64,000 nucleotides of DNA, taken from the NCBI GenBank assembly GCA_964036155.1, contig OZ038422.1, forward strand, positions 64,255,201-64,319,200, given 5' to 3'. Below are positions 47,786 to 59,418 of the stretch, piece by piece. Both the position numbers and the translations under genes were made by a program. The notes below the pieces were generated by a model. That model ran no database searches. It worked only from the letters and a program-made list of their open reading frames with translations, and was not told the DNA's origin. Numbering within the stretch: the stretch's first letter is position 1; every line of letters begins with the position of its first letter. This DNA is from Diploscapter coronatus. Its lineage: Eukaryota; Nematoda; Chromadorea; Rhabditida; Rhabditidae.

Positions 47786-50700
47786 ATGGACGAAAAACTC
47801 AAAAATCCTGAGGAGTTCAAGTTGCTGGAGAAACGACAGGATGAGGTGAGTTTTACTTTTTAAAATGATTTATTTTGCAAAATTATTCATCAAAAACTTA
47901 TCAGTCATCCAAAAAAGAGATTATTTTTCCAGACTTCCTTATCAGTTTACACGATTCTTGAAACCTAGAAAGAAGAAAAAACTTTATCTTGTATTTCCAT
48001 TAATATTTTCCGCTCTTCAAATCATCAAAACACCAATTGTCCATTTTCATTTCCAAAATTTTGAAACTTGTTTTTATTTTCAAAAAAATTAATTTAAAAA
48101 AGCTCCAGCCAATTCCGGACCTAAACGAGGACGATTTGCTGATGGTTCTGGAGAACGGCGAGATTCAGCTGGAGAGCGCCAACAATGCCGAGGTCCAAAG
48201 TCCACTCAGGAGTGTTTCGGTGAGAATTTTTTTAAAAGTTTCTGGGAGCTTAGTAGTTTTTCAAGTTAAATTTGAGCCTTTTGAAGTTCCTTAAGTTAAA
48301 TTGAGAGTTTCTGTAGCTTTGAAAGTAACTCTGAGCTTTTTGAAAATTTTAATTTCAAAGGGCTATTTTTAATTTTCCGGATTTTATGAAATTTCCATTT
48401 TTGAAAGAACAAAGATAATCGGTTTATTTGTCCTTTTTCATTGGTATTGGTTTTTTCATGTGGTCGTTCACAATGTTTTGCATTTTCAATTTACATTTTT
48501 ATCGATTCTAAAAATGGACTTTAAAATGGAAATTCAATGACATGATCCTCTCCTGATTGATATCCATCCTTCGAATGATAAGTGACAATAATTATCATTA
48601 TCGTCAATTTTTCTGTCTTTTTTAAATATTGATTTTTCAGGACGTCCTTCGAGAAGCGGCCCATATCGTAACCGAGGGCCCGACCCACCATTCAGAATCC
48701 ACCGACAAGGACAACGTTTTGATTGACGAGGTTGACGTCGAGTACAGGTAGACGCCGAGCAATGATTGATTTTTTTTTGAGAAAAATCGATATTGTCATG
48801 TTGCAATTAAAAGCAGATGTTATCCTGGAGAAACTGAGCGAATTTATATACAAAATATCGAATCTTTAGATGGGAGGCTCAATAATTTTAAAGTGTTCCA
48901 CTTTTTCAAACATTTCTTGTTTGACGGTTATCAAAATCGTTTTCAGTCCCCGAAAGAAGACTCTACCTGTGGAAATCGTTGTGAGGCACACGAAAGTTGT
49001 GGAGCAGAAAAACAGGGATCCGATTTCTGGTAGAATTTCTAAAAATGATAAATCTTGATTAAACTTATTTCTGAGACTAAATTTAACTCTGGGTTTAAAA
49101 TAACTATGGTTATGATTTCAGGAGACAGCGACTCTGACGCCGACATTTTGGAAAGTCCAGGAACTAGGAGGGTTCTTCAAACCTTGCATGAAGGTGGGAT
49201 TTCAATCTTTGAAAAATGGGTCGATCTCAAAAATATTGAAATTTCTGTAGCTTTTCTGTTTTTTTTATTGAGCTCATGCTTATAGATGATTGAAATTGAA
49301 AAAATCGTCCTTTCAAGAAAATTTTAAAATAATTTTTAAAGATTATTTTCCAATTCTTAAGTTTTTTTATTTATCAATTTATCTACTTCGAAGTCTGGTC
49401 TCACAAATTCATATTTCCAAATATCCACGAAAAATCGATTTGAAATTTCGTTATTCACCCCGCAAATCATACAACCTATCTGGAAAAATGACTTTTCGTT
49501 AGAAAAATCTCCTTAAAATAGCCTAAAATTACTTCATTTGATCATGTAGTAGTCTATTTTTTCAGAACCTAAAAGTCGTTAGGGCATTAAAGCGCGTGCT
49601 TATACATGCATCCTCTCTAAATGGCAATCTTAATGTGCCTGACTAATTCCTGCTATTCTCTAAAAATGGAAAAACGGGGAAAAAGAATACTCATAATTTA
49701 TGGGGAAAAGGATGGAACGCAGGCTAAAAAATGAATGTTAATTAATTTCAGTTTTTCCTCCTAAGTAACAGATAAGATATCCATAAATTACAGCTAAAAT
49801 CGGTGACAATTTTTGAAGATAGTGAAAAAATTCAAAAATGAACGAACTTCTGAAAACTGACTACCCATTTGTTCGACTTTCCTTATCATTGATAATCATT
49901 GATTCTCGTACTTTGTAGTCTCTGAGACTAATTTATTGGAACTGACTCACTTACTCAATATAGTTCCTGTATATCACATCACATGCACTTGTTCATTCGG
50001 CGAAAGTCGATATCATTTTGTAATAGTTTTCCAAAATTTCATGATTCTTTCCTATGAAAATATCGATTTTTCAGCATCTTATGAAAAATTTCTAGCCCTT
50101 CTTAAGCACCTCCTATCAAAATATCAGTTTATTAAAAAATTAATTTGGCTTCATGAAACCTATTCACAAAAAATTATTATTCTCTAGATTTTCTCTAAAA
50201 CTTATCAAAAAATCACTAACTCCCAAAAATATCCTTTTCAGACCAAGAGATGGAGGACGGTCCCTCATCCTCTCAAGCCGGTGGTTCTAAGAAGTGGAAG
50301 AAAGGCCATCGTCGAGCATGGTCCATGCCTAATGCAAAAGGAGAGAAGATGAGCCTAGCCGTGATTCAGGATAAGGGCATTGGGGTGAGTTTTGTGATTA
50401 CGGTAGTTCAAAATTAGTATAATTCGCTGAAAGGAGTTACTGTAGCTTTCATTACTTGAACAGAAAACCGAGATTAATTATTGTAATTTTATTTGAAAAA
50501 AATCAAGTTGGGGTAAATATATCCATAAATTAATGTATTTTGCGAAACCATTGATATCTTTGAAACTTGAAACATTTTTTCATTGTTTAGCAGAAATTAT
50601 TTTGACATGTTCCAAGAAATTCTAAGAAAGCGAGTTTCAATTTCATAAAAATAAACACATTCAAGAAATAAATTCTTTATTTTCAGGAAGATGGCAACAG

Positions 50701-53700
50701 ACATCGTCGTCGTATCGTCAAATACCGTCTTAATCCGAAGTCGTTCGCCGCCCATCAAGTAAAATAATTCCTTTTTAAACTCAGAAACTTAGCCCTATGA
50801 TTAATTATGGCTATTAATAAGAAAATAAAATTTAATAACCATGCCCAGACTTGTAAGTTTTCGAACCGCGGTTAACCGCATGAAAGAGATAGTATTCCTT
50901 TTTGAGAGAAAAAGCATATTTTATTTTCGTCTCTCGAAAATATGCCTTACCTCGTTTCATTCCGTCAACCACGGTTCGAAAACTTATAAGTCTTATCATA
51001 TCTAAAAAAATATAGTTAAAATTGATTTTTAAGGAGCAATTGAAAAACCTCCCACCGCCTACCTCTCCAAGAATGGCAACGGGAACTTGTGAACCATCAT
51101 CCTCAACCACGTCCGAATTTCACAAAGATGGTAAGTTTACGAAGTTTCGGAGCATTGATAAAAGCTAATAATTATTTACTTGAGAAAAATTTGAAAATTA
51201 TTATTTTCTTTGATTATTTTGAACCCAAGAAAACGGCCAGCTTAAAAAAGTTGATTACTCGTTTTTGTAGAGAACTTTTGAAGCCTACAATATTTCTGTC
51301 GATAACTGCTAAATTACCTTATTGAAGAAAAACGATCTTCAATTTCATATAGGGAAATTTTAAAGCTTATAATATTTCTGAGATAAAATAATCATTCACC
51401 GGTTTCAAACCCGTTTAGAGAATTTTAAAAAATTTTTAAACAAAAAAAAGTTCAAGAAACATTTTTGAGTCCGTTTCGATGACATCGTGATCAGTCTGGA
51501 TGAAGATAACGAGCTGGAAGTCGACATCAACGAGGAGGAAGTTATCGTTTCAAACGAGTCTGGCAAGGGCACCAGAACGATCATCAAACGGGTTATTTTT
51601 TTTTTTAAAGTTATTTTTTGTTTTAATTTCAAAAATTTAGAAATTTAATAAAATCACAATTTTCCTTTTAGTTCTGGGAGGCTCGTTGGAAAGCCACTAA
51701 CTTTGAAGGTCTACCGGACTGGCTTCAGGACAACGAATATCTGAGGACCGGTAATTTTGAAAAATGGGAAATAAAAAATAAACAAAAAAATTCAGGCCAC
51801 CGTCCCCCAATGCCGTCCTTTGCTACCTGCTTCAAAAGTATCTTCTCACTGCACAGCGAGACGGGAAATATTTGGTATGTTGAGTTATTTGACGCCAGTA
51901 ACAGTAAAATACAGACAATACAACTTTTATATGAACATTTTTGAAACATCAAATTTTCGTAAATATTTCAGGACCCACATGTACGGTTGTGTGATGTTTT
52001 TCGGGGTAATGCTCTGGTTCGTTACGAGACCCTCGATTCAGGTTCAGGTAAGAACATCTTATCCTTGATATTATTGATCTTCGATAAATTATCGATTTTC
52101 AGTGGATGGACAAGCTGGTGTTTTCTGCGTTTTTCCTCGGCGCCATAATCTGTCTGGGCATGTCGTTCAGCTTCCACACGGTCGCATGTCACTCTGAGGA
52201 AGTCGGACGGATTTTCAGCAAGTGGGCGCGATTTTTTTTTTTTTCAAAATTTAAATATTATTTTTTATTATTCCTAGTCGGGGTTGCAAATTTAGACCCG
52301 AATAAAACCCGATCAGGTCTTTCTCTCTCTCCCTCCTTCGCGCTTCTTTTGCATTCTACGCCCCTCTTATGCTATCTCATCATTTTCTGCTTCTCTCCTA
52401 TATAATGTCGGGTCTCACGTTTACAACCTTGTTCCTATACGACGTATATTCCAAATCCTTGCGAGTTTTCTATTTTCAAGATTATCTGAAACATATCGAG
52501 GTTCTTGTAAAGAGCGATTTATCAAATTGTTTGGAAAATGATACGTTTCGCAAAGTTCGAGGTAAAAATTCAGTGAAATCTGCAATAGTTCCATGCGTTT
52601 CTTTAACGAAGCTTAAAAAATCATAAATTTCCGAGAATGATGATGTTTCAAAAAATTTCAAATACAATTCAGTGAAACGGTCGATAATACCTTGATGATT
52701 ATCCTACCTGATAGAAAATTCTAATAAATCTAAAGAAAATCAATTCAACAAAATCTTTCCAGACTGGACTACATCCGAACAAAATTTGAAAAAATATCAA
52801 AGAAGTAAAAATTTGCAGGCTTGATTACACGGGCATCAGCCTATTAATCGTCGGGTCGTTCATTCCGTGGATCTACTACTCGTTCTACTGTCGCGTCCAG
52901 CCAATGATCATCTACATCACCATGATTACCGTGCTCGGCATTGCCGCTGTCATCGTGTCGCTTTGGGACAAGTTTGCTGAGCCAAAGTTTAGGCCGTTAC
53001 GGTAAGATTATTCTTTTTTAAAGAAAATAGTGAGTTTAGAACATTTTTAGAGAAATATTCGATCTTTATATAAACTACTAAATTTCGAAGATTTGTGAAA
53101 GAAAAGACTTTAATTTAAAAAAGAGTGAAGAGTTCATGTAGGAAAGGATTGAAAATTGAAAAAAAAATCGGATTGTTTTTTTTCATTCTTGAAATTTCCA
53201 GAGCCGGCGTCTTCGTGGCTATGGGTCTATCGGCAATTGTGCCTGCTATTCATCTAATTTTGGTGGATGGACTTGATTATATGGTTGTGAAGGTGGAGGT
53301 TTTATTATAAATTTTATATTAACCTTGAGAAAGGTGCTGCTGTCCGTCTATTTACAATGCTGGGCTAAAATTTATATAATATTACTTGCCCAGTAGGTGT
53401 AATGGTGGCTTAAAATTTCATACATTTAAAAAAAATTGCAACTAAGCATTGAAAAATTCTATAATGTCCGAATACATATTATGATTCGCTAAAATTTGAT
53501 GTTCTGAGCATTTCAAATTGAACATAGCACAAAATTTCCAATGCTTGTACTCTCCCATTCGTGGTCGCCTAAAATTTCAAATGTTCCAGAAAATTTCAAG
53601 CGAATTTTGAACAATTCTGTAGATGTTCAAATACTAGTGACAATTAGCTAAAAGTGTGATATGTTTCGAAATCCCCAAGAAAATCTCGATACCTGATAAA

Positions 53701-54487
53701 TAGATAAATGGTTCTCTCGTGTGATATATGATATTAAGAATACGTTATTCCAATTTACAGTGTGCCCTCTTATGGATGCTTCTGATGGGTGCTCTGTACA
53801 TTGGCGGGGCAACGATCTACGCAACTAGGGTGCCGGAAAGATTCTTCCCCGGAAAATGTGATTTGTGGGTAAGAGAATTTGAAACATTTTTTCAGATATG
53901 CTAAAAAAACGTTATCAAAATTAACGAAATTCACAAGATCGATCGTCTTTTTTTTCTAATTCGTTATTTAAATAGCTTTATAATAAAAAAACAAATCGTA
54001 TGTGTTTAAATTTTTGCAAATTAATAATAATTCAATTCTTCGCCATTATTCAGAGGTGGCTGCTATAGTTTATTATAATTTTATAAAAGGAAAATTCTCG
54101 AATATTTTAAGCATTTTTGAGAAAATAAAATTTTCAAACTTCAGTTCCAATCTCATCAGCTTTTCCACACATTCGTTATCATTGCCGCTTTCGTCCATTT
54201 TTACGCGATCACCGAAATGGCGATGGTGAAATTGATGGAGGGCTCCTGTTCCGAGCAACTTCTAGAAAGGTAATTAAACATTTAATTGCCCCACTTAATT
54301 ACACATGTTTTCTATTAAATTAGAAAAAAACGTAAAAATTTTACTATTCCAATTACTTAAATTACTCTAATTACCTATAATTATCAAAAACCGTTTCAGG
54401 TATGGCACCGAATCGGTCCACTCCTATCTAGGCGAGCTCCTTCATCTTGAAGAACCACCGGACGTCGTAAGTTGGAAACCGACCTAA
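47786..54487 (+). CDS. paqr-2: Adiponectin receptor-type membrane protein (PAQR)
   Basis: Eighteen exons: 47786-47845, 48103-48219, 48641-48747, 48947-49029, 49122-49193, 50242-50384, 50687-50758, 51034-51130, 51470-51591, 51672-51750, 51796-51874, 51972-52047, 52103-52221, 52819-53001, 53202-53292, 53761-53868, 54145-54269 and 54400-54487, about 606 residues. A long, Asp/Glu/Ser-rich cytosolic N-terminus precedes the PAQR core: FEGLPDWLQDNEYLRTGHRP, HSETGNIWTHM, SFSFHTVACHS, then seven spans ending in SHQLFHTFVIIAAFVHFYA. The zinc-binding residues of adipoR (Ser/His of SFSFHT and the two His of SHQLFHT) are all present. In C. elegans PAQR-2 controls membrane fluidity; the symbol rests on the adjacent szy-2. 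The acceptor at 51469 is TTTTTGAG, which is unusual. The final exon stops after VSWKPT; its GTAAGT could alternatively be a donor. Confidence 0.93.
50847..50993. mobile_element. Foldback MITE in PAQR intron 7
   Basis: The left end AGACTTGTAAGTTTTCGAAC pairs with the right end GTTCGAAAACTTATAAGTCT. Pairing continues inward (GCATGAAAGAGAT against TTTCATTCCG, and GAGAGAAAAAGCATATTTTA against TATTTTCGTCTCTC). Total length is 147 bp, nearly all of it foldback. Confidence 0.8.
53293..53760 (+). repeat. Degenerate tandem repeat in PAQR intron 15
   Basis: The word CTAAAATTT or CTTAAAATTT recurs about every 45-90 bp near 53364, 53409, 53489 and 53568, followed by CTAAAAGTGTG near 53650. Each is followed by related AT-rich sequence containing TTCAAAT or TTCTG. 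It looks like a decayed minisatellite of about 80 bp units. Confidence 0.4.
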
Positions 54488-55190
54488 GTTTAGAGCGTAC
54501 CTTGTGTAAAATACGCTGTTTAAAAGCACCTGCTATTCGAATTTCCTGTAGCATTTTCACTGTAATAATCATTTTCTATGTGTGCACAAATTTAATTTCT
54601 TAACCCGCTTCTTATAAAAGTAGACTGGTTCTTTTAAGAAAGCCCACTCTTTAGTACGGTATTTACAGGCGTTCTATGGGTAAGCCCGTTTTAAGAAAAG
54701 GTTGTTCATCGAACTTTGTAGCAATTTCAACAAAAACGTGAGATTTAATTTTTTAGTTTTTAACGGGAGGATAGATAAAAGTGAAAATAATCAAAAATTT
54801 GAAAATATCAAAAATTTGTGACAAGTACTTGGTCAAAAGCCGCTATTATTTATTAGGTTTTACTAGTCAGTTGTGGTGCTCTTTTATTTTATTTAATTTT
54901 ATTCTTTTCAAGGGATTTTTATTTTAAGGATTACGGCAACTCTCGTACTAGCTATTCGTCTAATTTTATTCAATGCAAAATAAGCTAAACTTTTTATCCG
55001 TGTATCCAGTTCATGTATCAGATTTTTTATCGGATTTTTTAAAAATAAAGCTAGAATTTTCGTCTTTATTATTTTTTTTTATTGAAAAATCGTTCGAAAC
55101 GATTTGATATCTTAATTTTTTTATCTGATTTTTTTTGAAGAAGCAATTTTTCAGGATTTCAAAACTTCTAATTTTGAGAAAAAAACAACC
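54488..55190. other. Gap between PAQR and PP1 inhibitor-2 genes
   Basis: About 700 bp of AT-rich sequence between two genes on the same strand. That is long for a classical nematode operon gap but does not exclude co-transcription. A TTTTTCAG at 55146-55153 could serve as trans-splice acceptor for the downstream gene. Confidence 0.5.
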
Positions 55191-56743
55191 ATGGACATGG
55201 CATCCTCGGCTAACCCCCAGGTAAAAATTAAAAATAAAGATACAATTTAACAAAAAAAGTTTTAAAAAATAATAAAGCTGGTATGCTACAGGTACTGGAA
55301 ATATACTTGCACCTTACCTGTCAAATAACTTACCTGTAGTCATCCCTGAAAAAGTAAAATAAATTAAAAATTTAAACATTCAGAACCACGACAACGAGGA
55401 CGTTCACGACGAGCCAGCGGAGCTGCTCAAGCGCAAACCCAAAAAGTCGATCCTCAAAATGAAGCAGGTCGGATTTTTCTTCAAGAAAAAATCCCCAAAT
55501 TTGTTATTTATCGATTCTGCTAAATTTTTCAAACTTGACAACGTTAAACGTCCACCCACTACTTTCTAAAAAATACTTCATTTTTAATGAAATTTTGAAA
55601 CATATTCATGCAAATAATCAAAAAAAAACTTGGATCAGATTTTTTAAAACTCTAAAATTGCTAAAAAAAATTCGCATTGAAACAATTTCCATCGAATTTT
55701 GAGAAATCGTGAAACCTATTTTTTAAATTTTCAGGACTCTTCCCTGGACAAAGACAAGGAGGGCCGGGCGCACTTCGACGAGATGAACATCCTCGCCACG
55801 TTCCACCCCGCCGACAAGGACTACGGTAATATTAAGGTGAGGAAATTAGCATATTATAGAAAAAGACTGTTGTGTTCGAAAAAATAAAGCTGTTTAATGA
55901 CATTCATACATGAGATGAAAATTCGGAGGATTTGCTAGAATTTTTTTCACGTTTTTCATCTAGAAATTTCGTGAATGTTTCAAAAATTCTGTACAAAACT
56001 TCAAACTTCTCATTTCTAATCCGCGTTATGAATTCATACAAAAATAGCCTTAAATTTTAAGAAAAAAATGAGAGGAGGCTGATTACTGTATTCGAGGTTT
56101 TAGATTGACGAGCCCAAGACGCCGTACCACCACTCGGACCCGGAATCTGGAGACGAATCGGCTTCCTCCAGCTCGTCGAACAGGCCGCGTCGCGTCTCCC
56201 TCGGCGGGGCGATCGACCCGGACGAGATCGCTGCGGGACTCACCAAGTAAGAAACATATGGGCTACTGTAGCTTTTATTGATTTTAAAAATGTTTTCTTT
56301 AAATTTTTAAAAGTTTAGAGAAAAAGAATCTATTATTAGAGTTTCAAAAATTTGTCACTTTTCTTTAAAAAATGGAAAGTCTTACGAAATGTTGATTTTT
56401 TTTCTTAGATTTCAATAGGTTTGGTGGCAAAAAAGACATCATCATTGGAGTTAAGAAAATATTCTTTAGAACTTGTGAAACTTATATCGAAAATAAAAAA
56501 AAATTTAGGCCTGTTGAGAAGCCTCTGCGTTCGGACGATTCCGACGATGACGCTGATCTAACCGAGGAGCAGAGAGGTAAATTGTTGACAAAAAGGGCGG
56601 ATCCTAAGATTTTTTGGGCTGAGGGTGAGGTCTAAATTTTTGCAATTGCAGCCCACCGTCGCGAGTTCGAGAAGAAACGCAAGGCCCATTACAACGAGGG
56701 CATGGCTCTGAAGAAGCACGTCATCCCCATGGATGAGGAGTAA
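55191..56743 (+). CDS. szy-2: Protein phosphatase 1 inhibitor-2
   Basis: Six exons: 55191-55220, 55384-55467, 55735-55836, 56104-56246, 56509-56576 and 56652-56743, 172 residues. Three PP1-binding elements of inhibitor-2 are visible in order: [25 protein letters not shown] leading to IDEPKTPYH, where the Thr of the PxTPYH motif is the GSK3 site in vertebrate I-2; and [13 protein letters not shown] near the C-terminus. Between them is an acidic Ser-rich stretch ([14 protein letters not shown]) typical of CK2 sites. The product binds and regulates PP1 in cytosol and nucleus. In C. elegans SZY-2 affects centrosome size (recalled). The start is the first ATG of the exon; a second ATG two codons later is also possible. 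Exons are markedly GC-rich against their introns. It lies downstream of the PAQR gene on the same strand. Confidence 0.93.
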
Positions 56744-57711
56744 ATCCGAGGGATTTCATATATCCACTCTCTTAATTTGAATGGTCAAGGTGAAGCTTAT
56801 TTGGATAACGATGGTATTTTTGATTTTTTAAATTGATTCTTATTTTTAATATCCGTAAGATTTTGAGGGTTTCGGGTATTTTTTATTTTTATTTGAAACG
56901 GAGAAAATTAGAATTTTATGTTCTTCATTTACAATTTTCTAAGACATACCCAAAACCTTAATTTTTAAACATGGTTTACCAGCTGAATCGATTTATAGTG
57001 ATTTTAATCGGTGTGTGTTAAGTACCCTATTTTTCGTTCAATCATTATAAAATTCATTTTTTTCCTAACATTTAACAATTTCCTTGCTTTTCACTTTCTC
57101 GATACACTATTTTGACGTAGATTTCGAGGGGCGTGGCTCAAATTTGATTTTCTAACTAAGAAAATTCTAGCCCCGCCCCTTTACTTTAATCTGAACTATC
57201 TTCCCATTGAATTTCATTTTTTTTTTTTAATATTATCGATTTTCGTAACGAGATTTATGCCAAACTCATATGCAATATTTTCATCATTTTTGCTTACAAA
57301 TTGGCGTTTCAGGGGGTGACGCTTTTAAAAATTTAAAAGCGACGTAACTTAAGTCCCTTGAAACGCGCAATTTGGTGCAGGGTTTTATTTTATCTTTTTT
57401 CTTAAATTTTCTTAAAAAGCCCCTCATTATTTGTCGCTAATTGTATCGTTAGGTGGCTATTATTCACGATTTTTAAAGAGCGTTATTTTTAAGATAACTC
57501 CTTAAAAATTTTCTAGAACAAACGTTTTCTGCCTAAGATTTCCGGAACAAGAATAAAGTTTTATGGGAGATATTTTATTTTGTTTCAGGAAAATAGTGAC
57601 TTGATCTATCAGCTATACTTGATAATAATTGAGATCACAGAAGCTTTAATCGTGGCTTTATTAAATATGAATTTTAGGAAGTTCCGGAAACTTCGAGAAG
57701 TTTCAGTAGTC
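56744..57711. other. Convergent intergenic region
   Basis: It separates szy-2 from the minus-strand Ly6-like gene. It contains GGGGCGTGGCTC at 57129 and CCCGCCCCTTT near 57173, a loose inverted pair of GC boxes. No exon is supported. Confidence 0.45.
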
Positions 57712-58943
57712 TCACTTGATCCTTCGGAACGGCTGGCATCTCGCATCGGTATGGTCCTTGCAGTAACAGTAAAGTATGTCCTTAAAATCTTCAAATTTCA
57801 AATTTCATGAAGATTTTCATTTTCGCCATAAAATCCCTTTTCAAACTCGAACATAAGCCCCTAAATTCCTTTATCATCTTTTTCGCCACTTTTCGGGTGT
57901 GCGCGCGCGGAAAAGTGGGCGGAGCCTTTTCCATTTTTCTGCAAATTCAATTTGGTGCTTCTGCTACTGTTTCTGCGGGTTTATTGCAGTAGATTGACGC
58001 TTTTCTCCTTTCCCTGTGGGCACAAAGACTAAAAGCTAAAGAATAGCTGCAAAGGGCTGGGGCCGCGGCGGTCCCTGAGCGAAATAACGCAGCAGCACTG
58101 CGGGCTGAGGCCCTATGTTCGAATCGATTTTTGCGGGGCTTTGCCCGGCTGCAGACGCTTTTTTCGCTCGACGGCAGACATCAGACAACGTCTCTCTCAT
58201 CAACAGCTTAAACATACGTAACCCAATCTCTGCAGGCGTATTTTCACAAATAACGCTCGCGGTCATTTGAAAACTAGCCGGAAGTAGATAATATTCCTAT
58301 ATGACTAGAGTCTAGTTATTTTTAGTAATTATGAGGTAATTCAAAATTTTTTTTTATTTTGAGATAATTAGGAGATTTTATATGTTTGCGCAGTTGATGA
58401 TTAGAGCTAATTAGGGGAATTTTAATTTAATTACCTGAATTCCCAGGTTCGGATTGGGCCCGCACGCCTCCACCCCATCTGCTGGGCAATCGTCATAACA
58501 CCCGAAATTGTTTCCAGGTAGGGAACTTAAATTAGAATTTTAATTGGTTTAAGTAGAGCAATTATTTAAAAAAATTGTTTCCTTAAATTTCAAAGGTGAT
58601 ATTGAACATTTCAACCCTCCAAAATAGCGATATTATTTCATCAGACCTACACAAAAATTCCTAGTTTTCACTAAAATCGATATTCTCTTCCTTATAGACA
58701 CATTTCTAAACTTACATGAAAAAATCTCCAAAAAATTAAAAGATCAAATTTCCAGACTCACGCTACGAAAAAGCAGCAATTATGATGGATCTGACAGTCC
58801 TGGAGGGTGACGTTGTTGGTTGATTCCTCTTCAGACCAAATCTGCCACCCAACGTAGCAGCGAAGAGGCACGCCACCCTGGCTGAACGACGGGACTACGA
58901 ACAAAAGAGGAAGGAGTACTATCAGATGGACGAGGTGCGGCAT
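57712..58943 (-). CDS. Secreted Ly6 / three-finger-like protein
   Basis: Three exons, 58762-58943, 58435-58525 and 57712-57780, encode 113 residues in phase. The N-terminus is a signal peptide (LVHLIVLLPLLFVVPSFS). The mature part has ten cysteines in a Ly6-like order: LRCYVG near the start, LQDC, NCC, GCYDDCP, EACG, then YCYCKDHTDARC. The second and third exons were found by phase plus cysteine pattern. The protein ends QPFRRIK without a GPI-type hydrophobic tail, so it may be soluble. An antisense reading of exon 1 also gives an open frame resembling the inhibitor-2 C-terminus (see rejected). Intron 2 is 650 bp and contains the tentative second exon of the interleaved gene. The family assignment is by cysteine layout only. 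Confidence 0.6.
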
Positions 58944-59418
58944 TTCTTACTTAATTTCTTTGTTTTTAAAAATTTTAATGTGCGCGATGATTAGACTTTA
59001 TAAAGAAACCTTCTCCTAAGGCTGATTTTCAAAAGTCGTTCATTTTGGCAAGTAGATTTCATGGATTTTCTTATCTAAATTTGGTCTTCAAAGTTTACTA
59101 ACTTAGGGCTGTTCTTGTTGTAAAAATCTATAATTCCGGTAGGCTTCATAAAATTGCTTATCCTACACCTTTGTATTTCAAAATTGATAATCTGAGAAAT
59201 TTGCTCGGTCTAAGGCCAAATCTTGAAATTCAGTTTTTCAAATAGCTTTCAAAACACTCTTATCTCCAACTAGAACTCTAAAAATAGTTGACATTGATGT
59301 TGCCATAGTAGACTAGAAAATCAATAATCTAAAAAATACTAAGAACTTACCTATGTTCTGGAATGCGGCTTGGTACTAGAGCGCTAGAACTTCCTGGACC
59401 TGACTCTTGATTGTCCAT
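58036..59418 (-). CDS. Tentative two-exon gene interleaved with the Ly6-like gene
   Basis: The first exon, 59351-59418, reads MDNQESGPGSSSALVPSRIP and then a perfect AG|GTAAGT donor. A phase-compatible second exon, 58036-58273, follows a GGCTAG acceptor and encodes ICENTPAEIGLRMFKLLMRE, LSDVCRRAKK and a Pro-rich end before TAG, about 101 residues in all. The segment is unusually GC-rich for this region, which supports coding. Both exons alternate with Ly6-like exons on the same strand, which is rare and lowers confidence. I recognise no domain; the helical part could be a small adaptor or histone-fold-like piece (speculation). Confidence 0.3.

Noticed and set aside
58060..58140. Possible tRNA because of GTTCGAATC
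   Set aside because: No A box at the right distance and no acceptor-stem pairing could be found.
58832..58935. Plus-strand open exon with RRDYEQKRKEYY, resembling the inhibitor-2 C-terminal motif, after a good CTCTTCAG acceptor
   Set aside because: The complementary strand gives a signal peptide and four cysteines that continue into two further phase-correct Cys exons, a stronger explanation. The inhibitor-2 likeness is short.
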